This document shows, in pieces, positions 38,315 to 44,584 of a stretch of DNA of 44,584 nt. The first letter of the stretch is position 1. Each line of letters opens with the position of its first letter. The stretch is from positions 1 through 44,584 of the IMG/VR virus record IMGVR_UViG_3300028024_000183, one strand, 5' to 3'. The translations under genes were made by a program, and so were the position numbers. A model generated the notes under the pieces. That model searched no databases. It saw only the letters and a list, made by a program, of their open reading frames with translations, and was not told where the DNA came from. This stretch comes from a virus.

Positions 38315-39197
38315 AAGCTTTTTCCTCCTTCCGAATGAACCCATACGGGATGTTGTTGGACTTCAAAAACTCGCGCATGGCCCGTTTCTGTTCGGGGGTG
38401 ACCAATACGTAGAACTCGATCCGTTCCCGTTCTCCGGGGCCGGGCGCAGGCGCTGCGGCCTCAACCGGCATGCCCAACGGCACCGCGTTAATGGGGTCGC
38501 GCACACCCGAATCGCCTATAAACGTCTCCTGCGTGTCAAGGCTCGTCACAACCGGCCGCCGCACGGACGCCATCGCCTCGGCCTGACGCTCCAGCTTCGC
38601 CTTGCGAGCCAGCGCCTCTCCCAGGTTTAGGGTTTCAAGCAGGACGCCCGTAATCTCCTGCTCATACGGCGTCTTGAGATCCCGCACAACCTGAATATTG
38701 TTGCGGAGATTGATGAGGGTATTGGAGATTTCGGCCTCGATGTCGGCCATCTTGTAAGTGGCGTTCAACCAGCGGGCGTTGAACAGCCGGTCGAACGGGA
38801 GCACGTCCGCGAGATCGCCCACGGCAAGGGAAAAGAACTGCTGGATTTTCGCGCGCTTCTCGTCCCTTTCCCCGGCCTCGTATGCTTTGACGCTCTCGTC
38901 GATGCCAGCCGATACCTTGGCAACCATGTTGATGATTTCTGTAGCCTTGGCCTCAAACGCCTCGTAGGGGCGCATGTAATCGCGCTTGACCGTGAGCTTG
39001 CTCTCCTTGAGGGCATCAGCCAACTTGTTCAGACGCGCCCGGTCAGCTTTCGCGCCTTTGAGAGCATCGGCGTCCGCTATGATACGCAGCCCGCCGTACG
39101 TAGAGAGGCGCTCGGCCAGGTCGGCCTTGATCGCATCGTAGTTAAAATCAATAACCTGTAACCCCTGCGACAGGTCGGTTTTTAATTCAAATTCCAT
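38304..39197 (-). CDS. DUF1351 family protein
   Basis: A 297-residue, helical, highly charged protein (AKADRARLNKLADALKESKL, VKRDYMRPYEAFEAKATEII, SAGIDESVKAYEAGERDEKR) that matches DUF1351, found between exonuclease and RecT genes in many phages. It likely assists recombination but is uncharacterised. AAAGGAGG precedes the ATG. Confidence 0.88.
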   Translation of the reverse strand: MEFELKTDLSQGLQVIDFNYDAIKADLAERLSTYGGLRIIADADALKGAKADRARLNKLADALKESKLTVKRDYMRPYEAFEAKATEIINMVAKVSAGIDESVKAYEAGERDEKRAKIQQFFSLAVGDLADVLPFDRLFNARWLNATYKMADIEAEISNTLINLRNNIQVVRDLKTPYEQEITGVLLETLNLGEALARKAKLERQAEAMASVRRPVVTSLDTQETFIGDSGVRDPINAVPLGMPVEAAAPAPGPGERERIEFYVLVTPEQKRAMREFLKSNNIPYGFIRKEEKAYAE

Positions 39198-39213
39198 AAC
39201 GTCCTCCTTTTAA

Positions 39214-39873
39214 CTAAATCGCGGGGAGAATGCGCGGCGGCTCCCGCCCTGTCCGCACACAATCCCAAAGTGCAAGCTCCTGATGGAGCAGGTACACGAT
39301 ATCGGTCTCCATTTCGGCCCGCTCGTAGGTATAATGACGTGTCGTGATTCCGCCGTCGTATTTGATCTGGGCCTTGAGCACCGCGAAGCCCCACCCGGTG
39401 ACCAAGAGTTGATGGCAAAGCTGCGCGTAATAGTGATCGGGCACCTTGTCCTTCCATTCGGCCCACTGACTTGCTCGCCGAATCTCTGTGGTTTTGATCT
39501 CCAGCACGCCCCGGCGCTTTATCAACCGTAGTGGGGCGCTATCATCCATTTCCAAGAGTTCGCCGTCCAACGTGGCACGGAGTTGCGGGTATTTGTCGTG
39601 CGTGTAGACCTTGTACGGCGTGTACTCAACCCCGTATTGCGGGAAGTCCAGTGCGAACAGTTCGCGGAGCGGGGCCTCGGCCAGCGTACCGTACTTGACG
39701 GCGGGCCTGTCCGATATGTCCTCGGGCACCAGCAGACCGCGCTTCTCTCGCCAGAGGTCGGCGTTGTTACGGAATGGGGATATGCCGAGTACGGCCGCCG
39801 CCTCCGATGCCCCGATACCATCATTCCGCGCCGCAAGCCACTCCTCGCGTGAGGCGTAGATGATCTCGCCCAC
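39214..39873 (-). CDS. YqaJ-type viral recombinase exonuclease
   Basis: A 219-residue nuclease of the lambda-exo/YqaJ (PD-(D/E)XK) type: ARNDGIGASEAAAVLGISPF near the N-terminus, KYGTLAEAPLRELFA, LRATLDGELLE (catalytic D) and GVLEIKTTE (E-x-K), with a late YYAQLCHQLLVTG helix. It makes ssDNA for RecT. I choose GTG at 39873, after GAGG at seven bases and just past the upstream stop; the earlier part overlaps the upstream gene. Confidence 0.9.
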   Translation of the reverse strand: MGEIIYASREEWLAARNDGIGASEAAAVLGISPFRNNADLWREKRGLLVPEDISDRPAVKYGTLAEAPLRELFALDFPQYGVEYTPYKVYTHDKYPQLRATLDGELLEMDDSAPLRLIKRRGVLEIKTTEIRRASQWAEWKDKVPDHYYAQLCHQLLVTGWGFAVLKAQIKYDGGITTRHYTYERAEMETDIVYLLHQELALWDCVRTGREPPRILPAI

Positions 39874-39875
39874 GG

Positions 39876-40121
39876 TTACGCCTCGACGCTGACATTCGGG
39901 ACGCCGGGGGCATCGACGGGATGGATGTACGGGCCCGGATAGCATACGCTCGGGGCGTTGCGCGAATCCGCATAACGGCGGCGATAGTCCTCGTTCTCCT
40001 TCCGCAGCTCCTCGTTTCTCAGGGACAGCGCCGTAATAAGATTCTCCTTCTCGTCCAGCGCAACCAGCGCCTCGTGCAACATGCCGCTTACGTTCGCGGC
40101 GGCTTTCGCAGTGTCAAACAT
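39876..40121 (-). CDS. Small coiled-coil early protein
   Basis: An 81-residue protein whose first 55 residues are helical with a clear coiled coil (NLITALSLRNEELRKENEDY). A Pro-rich end follows (GPYIHPVDAPGVPNVSV). AAAGGAGG precedes the ATG. Unknown function. Confidence 0.7.
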   Translation of the reverse strand: MFDTAKAAANVSGMLHEALVALDEKENLITALSLRNEELRKENEDYRRRYADSRNAPSVCYPGPYIHPVDAPGVPNVSVEA

Positions 40122-40124
40122 CCT

Positions 40125-40478
40125 TTATTCCTCCTTTTCAAGGGCCTCAAGCCCCAAATTGACGAGCCTGTCCACCGTATCCTGCATGGTGTCGCATCCA
40201 AGCGTCTCCTGGGCCTGTTGCAACCGCCCGTACAGCTCTGCGTCCACCCGATAGGGGATAAGGCGCTTGGTGTGCCGGTCGCCCGTCCTGATGCCATGTG
40301 AAGCGAAGATAGCGCCGACCGCCTGTTCCGCCTTGGGCACCAGCCGCACCCCGTATGCCGGGTTCTCGACCTTGCTGTTCAAAAACTTGTCGTACTTGGG
40401 GAACCCGGCCAGATTGACGGCCGTAACGACGTCCTTGACCTGCATCTGCGCCCGCAGCCGGTTTGACCGTACGTCCAT
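40125..40478 (-). CDS. Early phage protein, possible regulator
   Basis: A 117-residue protein: RAQMQVKDVVTAVNLAGFPK, YDKFLNSKVENPAYGV, then a C-terminal ribbon-helix-helix-like part (PYRVDAELYGRLQQAQETLG, MQDTVDRLVNLGLEALEKEE). The N-terminal part resembles small phage regulators placed after excisionase-like genes. AGGAGG precedes the ATG. Function not established. Confidence 0.75.
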   Translation of the reverse strand: MDVRSNRLRAQMQVKDVVTAVNLAGFPKYDKFLNSKVENPAYGVRLVPKAEQAVGAIFASHGIRTGDRHTKRLIPYRVDAELYGRLQQAQETLGCDTMQDTVDRLVNLGLEALEKEE

Positions 40479-40488
40479 CGTGTGCCTC

Positions 40489-40608
40489 CTATCGTGTAAT
40501 GCGCTCTATCATGCGGGCTTCCCAGCGGCGAAACGCCGGAACCTTGTCCAGGTCCATCACCAGTAGAAGCAGGACGGGGAAGGTGAGGAACCAGGCATAG
40601 GCCATCAT
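40489..40608 (-). CDS. Small single-pass membrane protein
   Basis: A 39-residue frame: a hydrophobic segment AYAWFLTFPVLLLLVMDL and a basic tail ending RMIERITR. GGAGGT lies seven bases before the first ATG, which overlaps the upstream stop as ATGA. Possibly a small inner-membrane accessory protein; no family known. Confidence 0.65.
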   Translation of the reverse strand: MMAYAWFLTFPVLLLLVMDLDKVPAFRRWEARMIERITR

Positions 40609-40835
40609 TCGGCTACCTCCGGCAGATATGTCCTGCCGTACCGCAAGAAGTGCAGAAATGCCCGGCGCGGGATGCGGATGCGGGTACCGACTATCACGAC
40701 AGGGAAACCGAGCTTGTCCGCATCATCCTGGGCCTGTGAACGCAGGCACTGAGGGTTCACGCCCAAGAATGGAGCTACCTCGTCAGGCAGAAGAAACTCC
40801 TGCTCGCTGGCCTCAATTTCAGCAAGGGTCTTCAT
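40605..40835 (-). CDS. Excisionase/MerR-like helix-turn-helix protein
   Basis: A 76-residue protein: LLPDEVAPFLGVNPQCLRSQ, a winged helix-turn-helix of the excisionase (HTH_17) type, then VVIVGTRIRIPRRAFLHFLR. It may act as recombination directionality factor for one of the two recombinases, or as a regulator. GGAGGAC precedes the ATG; it overlaps the Cro-like gene by four bases. Confidence 0.82.
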   Translation of the reverse strand: MKTLAEIEASEQEFLLPDEVAPFLGVNPQCLRSQAQDDADKLGFPVVIVGTRIRIPRRAFLHFLRYGRTYLPEVAE

Positions 40836-41074
40836 ATGGCTTGTCCTCCGTTCGAAGGAATCACTTGTATTTCCGTCTCTTTAAGCAAAAAATTATAGTC
40901 AATATTCATTGCAGAACTGAGTTGCATGAGAGTATTAAGAGAAGGGTTATATCTTCCATTCTCGATATCGCAAATATAGCTCCTGGATACGCCTGTTATT
41001 TCAGACAATCTCTGTTGCGTATAGCCAGCGGACATCCGGGCTTCTGCAATTTTTTTGCCGATATTCCGGGGCAT
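40832..41074 (-). CDS. Cro-like regulator
   Basis: An 80-residue Xre-family protein: IGKKIAEARMSAGYTQQRLS, EITGVSRSYICDIENGRYNP, a canonical Cro/CI helix-turn-helix. It is divergent from the repressor gene and first in the early operon. The frame is open to a TTG at 41107, but the ATG at 41074 with GGTGGTG upstream gives the normal N-terminus. Both ends of the gene carry an identical 19-bp sequence. Confidence 0.9.
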   Translation of the reverse strand: MPRNIGKKIAEARMSAGYTQQRLSEITGVSRSYICDIENGRYNPSLNTLMQLSSAMNIDYNFLLKETEIQVIPSNGGQAI

Positions 41075-41130
41075 CGTATCACCACCAATCACTTGTATTT
41101 CCGTCAAAATTATTGTATGGTATTTCCGTC
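40859..41130. repeat. 19-bp direct repeats around the Cro-like gene, operator candidates
   Basis: AATCACTTGTATTTCCGTC occurs exactly at 40859-40877 (inside the 3' end of the gene) and 41087-41105 (its upstream region). The core TATTTCCGTC occurs again at 41121-41130 inside the leftward promoter. They are probable operator copies. Confidence 0.6.
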
Positions 41131-41140
41131 ATAAAGTCAA
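41112..41140 (-). promoter_or_regulatory. Early leftward promoter
   Basis: TTGACT (41140-41135) and TACAAT (41117-41112) with a 17-base spacer on the minus strand; the spacer contains the operator core GACGGAAATA. It would drive the Cro-like gene and the early operon. Confidence 0.8.
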
Positions 41141-41184
41141 GCATATTTTTGTAGATTTTTTAAATAAGCTTTGTTATTATATGG

Positions 41185-41203
41185 ATGTCGGATATACCGA
41201 CAT
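41185..41203. promoter_or_regulatory. Palindromic operator before the repressor gene
   Basis: ATGTCGG-ATATA-CCGACAT, perfect 7-bp arms with a five-base centre, 14 bases before the repressor ATG. It is a likely autoregulatory site. The rightward promoter is weak: TATTAT at 41175 with no good -35. Confidence 0.65.
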
Positions 41204-41217
41204 TTTAGGAGATTATT

Positions 41218-41643
41218 ATGAGTATTGGGGAAAAAATAAAGAAGGCGCGCAATGAACGCAATCTAACCCAGGAGCAGCTTGCAAGTCGTGCGAACATTTC
41301 CAGGTCTTACCTTGGCGACCTTGAGGGAGACCGATATAATCCGAGCCTCGATACGCTTAAATCCATTGCGAGCGTATTAGGCGTAGATGTAAGCACCTTT
41401 ATATCTGATGCTGATGCAGAAATAAAATTTAATTCTCGTGACCAGCGAGATATTGCAAAATCCATGGAGGAATTTCGAGAAAAGATAATGACGAATGAGG
41501 GATTGATGTTTGACGGCGAGCCGCTTTCGCCGGAGGCCGCAGATTCCATACTGAGCGCCATACAGATGGGGCTTGAAATCGCTAAGGTTAAGAATAAAGA
41601 GAAGTACACGCCCAAGAAATACAAAAAGAGCAAAGACCAATAA
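41218..41643 (+). CDS. ImmR/CI-like phage repressor
   Basis: A 141-residue Xre-family repressor: IGEKIKKARNERNLTQEQLA, ANISRSYLGDLEGDRYNPSL is the helix-turn-helix; a short helical tail replaces the LexA-type peptidase domain. TAGGAG precedes the ATG. With the adjacent ImmA-type protease it matches the ImmR/ImmA pairs of ICEBs1-like elements, where induction needs protease cleavage rather than RecA-assisted self-cleavage. Confidence 0.9.
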   Translation: MSIGEKIKKARNERNLTQEQLASRANISRSYLGDLEGDRYNPSLDTLKSIASVLGVDVSTFISDADAEIKFNSRDQRDIAKSMEEFREKIMTNEGLMFDGEPLSPEAADSILSAIQMGLEIAKVKNKEKYTPKKYKKSKDQ

Positions 41644-41714
41644 CACGTCATTGTCCAATAAAACGCATAGATAATTTGATAAGATAGATACAAAACCTAT
41701 ATGGAGGTAACTCC

Positions 41715-42167
41715 ATGAGCCAAAGGAATGTTGCCGACAAATTGGCGTCTCAATTCCTTACGCGCGATCCGTTTGAGCTTGCGCGGTCTCTTAACCGTAC
41801 CGTTGTCGAGCGGGAACTCGCTGACGTGCGTGGACTTTGCCTGCTCGCGAAAAAGCAATATTTCCTCTTTATAGACCCACGGCTTGAAGGATTTGAACGG
41901 GATTTTGTATGCGCCCATGAACTGGGGCATTCGATTCTCCACGGGGGGATAAACACGGGGTTTCTTGAAAGCAAAACCCGATTTGTAAGGGCAAAATACG
42001 AAACGGAGGCCGACCACTTTGCCCTAGACCTAATTCTGCCCGATGACCGATTTGCGGAATATATCAACATGCCGCTTCCCGACATTGCCGCAGCGCTTGG
42101 ATTAAGTGGCGAGCTGGTTGAGTATAGGATGCATCAGGCGCAAATGCATATAGATTTCAGAAGTTAG
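41715..42167 (+). CDS. ImmA/IrrE-type metallopeptidase
   Basis: A 150-residue zinc protease: VCAHELGHSILHG carries HExxH (68-72), and E-T-E-A-D-H-F-A supplies the third ligand. The family cleaves the cognate Xre repressor to induce the element. GGAGGT precedes the ATG; directly downstream of the repressor. Confidence 0.95.
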   Translation: MSQRNVADKLASQFLTRDPFELARSLNRTVVERELADVRGLCLLAKKQYFLFIDPRLEGFERDFVCAHELGHSILHGGINTGFLESKTRFVRAKYETEADHFALDLILPDDRFAEYINMPLPDIAAALGLSGELVEYRMHQAQMHIDFRS

Positions 42168-42179
42168 GAGGCCGGTCCG

Positions 42180-42917
42180 ATGCGTATTATTGCGTTACTA
42201 TTGCTCTGCGTGTTTTTTCTGACGGCCTGTAGCCCCATTGGGCAAAGCGAGTATGATCAGGCGTATCAAAAGGGGTATGATTCCGGATGGGAAGAAGGAT
42301 ATAATTCTGCGACCGAAAAGGAGGAGGAATCGGAGGGGGATATTTGGGAAGATGGATACATTGTGGGGTATCGCCATGCAAAAGAAGGCCGGGAAAGCGA
42401 CCCGACTTTGTCGTTAGAAGCGAACGCGGCGCAAACACCTATTCCCGAAAAGACCACAATCGCAATAGACGAAATGCTCTCTTATCTGTCCTGTGCGCAT
42501 TATTCTACGAAGGGTGATATCGTACGCGCCACTACATTTAGCGGATTGCCGTTCGAGGCAACGGTAAACGAGGACATTGTATCAGCGGTTAAATTCTCGT
42601 ACGACCTGGCCGAGGCCAATGCAGAAAAGCAGTATTACGATACGATGCCAAAGGGTTACGCGGAAAAGCACGGAGTAAACGCGAGGGCCGTTGCCGAGCT
42701 TAAGCCAAAAATCATCGCCAAGCTTAATAATTCCACAAAAAGCTTGATTGGAGCGCTTAGAAGCAAAAACATTGTGAGCGACGAAGAGGCGCAAGAGATG
42801 CTGGCCAGCGTAATGAATGCGTACCAGCAGGAAAAGGGAAATTCTATCAAGTGCACACTTTGTTCTGTGGTAATAATGATTGCCGATCAAACAATGGAAG
42901 TGTCCATCTTTTTATAG
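42180..42917 (+). CDS. Prophage lipoprotein (unknown function)
   Basis: A 245-residue protein with a signal peptide and lipobox LTAC (Cys17). Residues 23-50 carry Y/G-x3 repeats (YQKGYDSGWEEGYNS), and an acidic section follows. The C-terminal part has a helical domain (DEEAQEMLASVMNAYQQEKG). Genes between ImmA and integrase are often lysogenic conversion genes; surface lipoproteins in this place can block superinfection, but I cannot assign that here. Confidence 0.8.
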   Translation: MRIIALLLLCVFFLTACSPIGQSEYDQAYQKGYDSGWEEGYNSATEKEEESEGDIWEDGYIVGYRHAKEGRESDPTLSLEANAAQTPIPEKTTIAIDEMLSYLSCAHYSTKGDIVRATTFSGLPFEATVNEDIVSAVKFSYDLAEANAEKQYYDTMPKGYAEKHGVNARAVAELKPKIIAKLNNSTKSLIGALRSKNIVSDEEAQEMLASVMNAYQQEKGNSIKCTLCSVVIMIADQTMEVSIFL

Positions 42918-42941
42918 TCTGATAACAGGAGGGCATTACAA

Positions 42942-43442
42942 ATGAAGAAGCTATCCGCAATCGTACTGATCGTGTTGCTGTTGGCGGGCTGCTCGGCTCC
43001 GCCCGCCGCAAGCACAAGCACCCCGGACGTAAATGCTATATATCAGCAGGGCTACCGTCAGGGGTATTCGGACGGGCTGTCTGACACTCGCCCTACCGAA
43101 GGACCGGCCTCGGCTACGCCAGAATCAGAAACGATTGAGGGAAAAGTACAAGGGCTGTTTGAGCAATCCGAAGCCGCCGAACCGACCCTTACCCCCTCAC
43201 AAAAACCGACCGCGAAACCCGCGCCTAAGCCCGTAGTAACGGCAATTCCAACAGCAAGACCGACACCCAAGCCCGCGCCCGCGCCTGCCGTTGAGGCCCC
43301 GAAGAGCCAGACCGTGTATATTACGGATACTGGTAAGAAGTACCACCGCGACGGATGCCAGTACCTGAGCAAGAGCCGGATACCCATTGAATTGGATAAG
43401 GCCATTGCGAGGGGATATACCGCTTGCTCAAAATGCTGGTGA
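42942..43442 (+). CDS. Prophage lipoprotein with Pro-rich linker and Cys-rich C-terminal domain
   Basis: A 166-residue protein with lipobox LAGC (Cys17). A Y/G-x3 motif (YQQGYRQGYSDGL) resembles the one in the preceding lipoprotein. A Pro/Thr/Lys-rich linker (about 80-125) leads to VYITDTGKKYHRDGCQYLSK and a final C-S-K-C-W, the His/Cys pattern of small metal-binding domains found at the end of secreted nucleases and wall proteins. AGGAGG precedes the ATG. Likely surface-exposed; role unknown. Confidence 0.8.
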   Translation: MKKLSAIVLIVLLLAGCSAPPAASTSTPDVNAIYQQGYRQGYSDGLSDTRPTEGPASATPESETIEGKVQGLFEQSEAAEPTLTPSQKPTAKPAPKPVVTAIPTARPTPKPAPAPAVEAPKSQTVYITDTGKKYHRDGCQYLSKSRIPIELDKAIARGYTACSKCW

Positions 43443-43450
43443 AAAAAGAT

Positions 43451-44584
43451 ATGATCTGCTTGAAATGCAAAAAGGAAATAGAGGAAGGGAGCGCCTTCTG
43501 CAATTGGTGCGGGGCGTCTCAGGCCCCTACGATGCGCAAGCCGAAGCAGCGGGGGAATGGGGAGGGGACGGTTTTTAAGCGCGGGAAAACCTATACCGCA
43601 ATGATCGTCAAATACAAGAAAGGGAGGAAGAAATCCAAGTCAAAGGGAGGATTTAAGCTCAAGAAGGACGCCCTCGACTATTTGCCTGAACTAAAAAAGA
43701 AATTCGAGGTTCGCTATAAAAATCAAGATATAACGTTCGCAGAGCTGCATGACGAATGGCAGCCCCTTGCCTATGAAAATATGAGCGATTCCAGAAAGAT
43801 CGCCTTGAACACGGCATACAAGCGGTGCGAACCGCTTTATGAAAAAAGATGGGTTGACATTCTGCCAAGGGACATGCAGGACGCGGTAAATGCGGCGGCG
43901 GGCAGTTATTACACCCGCAAGGACATGAAAAACCTCATATCCCTCATGGCGAAGCACGCTATCAAGAACGAAATTTTTGATAGGAATTACGCGCTGAGCA
44001 TTGATTTGCCCGAGCTAATCGAGGAAGAAATAGAGCCGTTCAGCGTAGATGAGATTATTAAGCTATGGCAGGACTACCAGGCCGGGAACGACTTCACCGG
44101 GTACGCTATAATTATGATGTTTACAGGGTTGAGCATTGGCGAACTGGAATCGCAGCAGACCGAGAAGATAAATTTTGAAGAGCATTATATGCGCGGGGGA
44201 AGAAAGACAAAAAAGCGCAAGGAAACAGAAATTGTATTCCCCGCCTTCCTGGAAGGTGTAATAAGAAAACTGGCCGGGGAAAAGATGCTGCTCGAAATGA
44301 GCGAGTACGTTTTCCGCAAGGAGTTTGACCTCATGTGCATCAGGGCGGGCGCACGGCCGCTCAAGCCGCATTCCTGCCGCCACACCTATTCAACTATGCT
44401 CGCGAAGAAGGAGGTTCAGGCCGCGGTTCAGCAGGAAATGAACCGGCACACGAACTATAAAACCACGAAGCGCTATACAAAGATCGACAGGGAAACGAAA
44501 ATAGAAGCTGCGGAGAAAATAGCAAGCGTTCTATTGCTCACAAATAACCAACAGGATGCGGAATCTGTCCCAAAACACGCCTAA
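43451..44584 (+). CDS. int: Zinc-ribbon tyrosine recombinase (edge integrase)
   Basis: A 377-residue integrase from this ATG. Residues 3-20 form a zinc ribbon (MICLKCKKEI, AFCNWCG), then an arm-binding-like basic domain (KQRGNGEGTVFKRGKTY), a SAM-like core-binding domain and the catalytic domain. It retains Lys (KTKKRKE), His307/Arg310 (HSCRHTY), His333 and Tyr342 (RYTKID). The Arg expected in T-G-x-R-x-G-E is Ser228 (TGLSIGEL). I recall related integrases with a non-Arg residue there, so this may be a subfamily trait. The start is uncertain: in-frame TTG 43424, ATG 43433 and GTG 43439 are also possible. It is at the prophage edge. Confidence 0.9.
   Translation: MICLKCKKEIEEGSAFCNWCGASQAPTMRKPKQRGNGEGTVFKRGKTYTAMIVKYKKGRKKSKSKGGFKLKKDALDYLPELKKKFEVRYKNQDITFAELHDEWQPLAYENMSDSRKIALNTAYKRCEPLYEKRWVDILPRDMQDAVNAAAGSYYTRKDMKNLISLMAKHAIKNEIFDRNYALSIDLPELIEEEIEPFSVDEIIKLWQDYQAGNDFTGYAIIMMFTGLSIGELESQQTEKINFEEHYMRGGRKTKKRKETEIVFPAFLEGVIRKLAGEKMLLEMSEYVFRKEFDLMCIRAGARPLKPHSCRHTYSTMLAKKEVQAAVQQEMNRHTNYKTTKRYTKIDRETKIEAAEKIASVLLLTNNQQDAESVPKHA

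Larger units (their letters stand above)
1915..44584. mobile_element. Prophage with podovirus-type gene set (right end outside window)
   Basis: A continuous phage genome of at least 42.6 kb. It has lysis genes at the left end, then structural and packaging genes, a nested module at 26.2-28.8 kb, replication and recombination genes, a divergent repressor switch at 41.1 kb and an integrase at the right edge. The structural set (portal, N4-gp56 capsid, adaptor, nozzle-like protein, giant internal protein) lacks any tape measure, tube or sheath gene, which indicates a short-tailed virion. Late and early genes are on the minus strand; lysogeny genes and the nested module are on the plus strand. 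attL is placed by inference; attR is not visible. Confidence 0.93.

Noticed and set aside
39214-39873. YqaJ nuclease considered as a Cas4-like adaptation nuclease serving the mini-array
   Set aside because: It lacks a visible Fe-S Cys cluster and sits in a normal exonuclease/DUF1351/RecT recombination cassette, 13 kb from the array.
44500-44584. Search for attR at the right edge
   Set aside because: No copy of the tRNA-Ser 3' end is present; the window stops at the integrase stop codon.

Overview
The window is a nearly complete prophage joined to a short piece of host chromosome. The host piece (about 1-1914) holds the end of a cysteine desulfurase operon and two tandem serine tRNA genes behind one strong sigma-70-type promoter. 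Several features point to a fairly high-GC Firmicute, probably a Clostridia-type gut bacterium: AGGAGG-type ribosome binding sites, TTG and GTG starts, a Prp-type protease and DUF/YopX/DUF551-type small phage genes. The genus cannot be named from this sequence. The prophage starts immediately downstream of tRNA-Ser(GCU) and runs to the right edge of the window. Its edge integrase ends at the last base, so attR must lie just outside.

The phage has the gene set of a short-tailed phage (podovirus morphology). Read leftward on the minus strand from 26.2 kb, the late genes are TerS, TerL, portal, Prp protease, scaffold, an N4-gp56-type major capsid protein, head-tail adaptor, nozzle-like protein, internal proteins, a 2727-residue polyvalent protein, a BppU-type receptor-binding fibre, and the lysis genes (multidomain endolysin, XhlA-like protein, holin). 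No tape measure, sheath or tube genes are present. The scaffold and capsid proteins both begin with an L27-like L-N-L-x-L-F motif next to a Prp gene, which suggests that Prp trims them.

The early operon (41.1 to 28.8 kb, minus strand) runs from a Cro-like regulator and an excisionase-like protein through a YqaJ/DUF1351/RecT/HNH recombination block. It continues with a winged-helix initiator carrying 12-bp iterons (likely the origin), a DnaC-like loader, a RuvC-like resolvase, a C5 methyltransferase and many small Cys-rich proteins. The lysogeny genes (41.2-44.6 kb, plus strand) are an ImmR-like repressor, an ImmA-type protease, two lipoproteins and a zinc-ribbon tyrosine recombinase.

The most unusual part is a separate 2.6-kb module at 26.2-28.8 kb, between the early and late operons. 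It has its own divergent promoters carrying identical 13-bp operators, a small Xre-type regulator, two unknown genes and a second, fully equipped tyrosine recombinase. Downstream of the regulator is an orphan mini-CRISPR array. It has type I-C-like repeats whose hairpins differ by compensating changes and spacers of exactly 32 bp. Its own promoter fires into a truncated first repeat, and a rho-independent terminator follows. No cas genes are in the window, so this looks like a stand-alone crRNA-like transcription unit that would have to borrow host Cas proteins.
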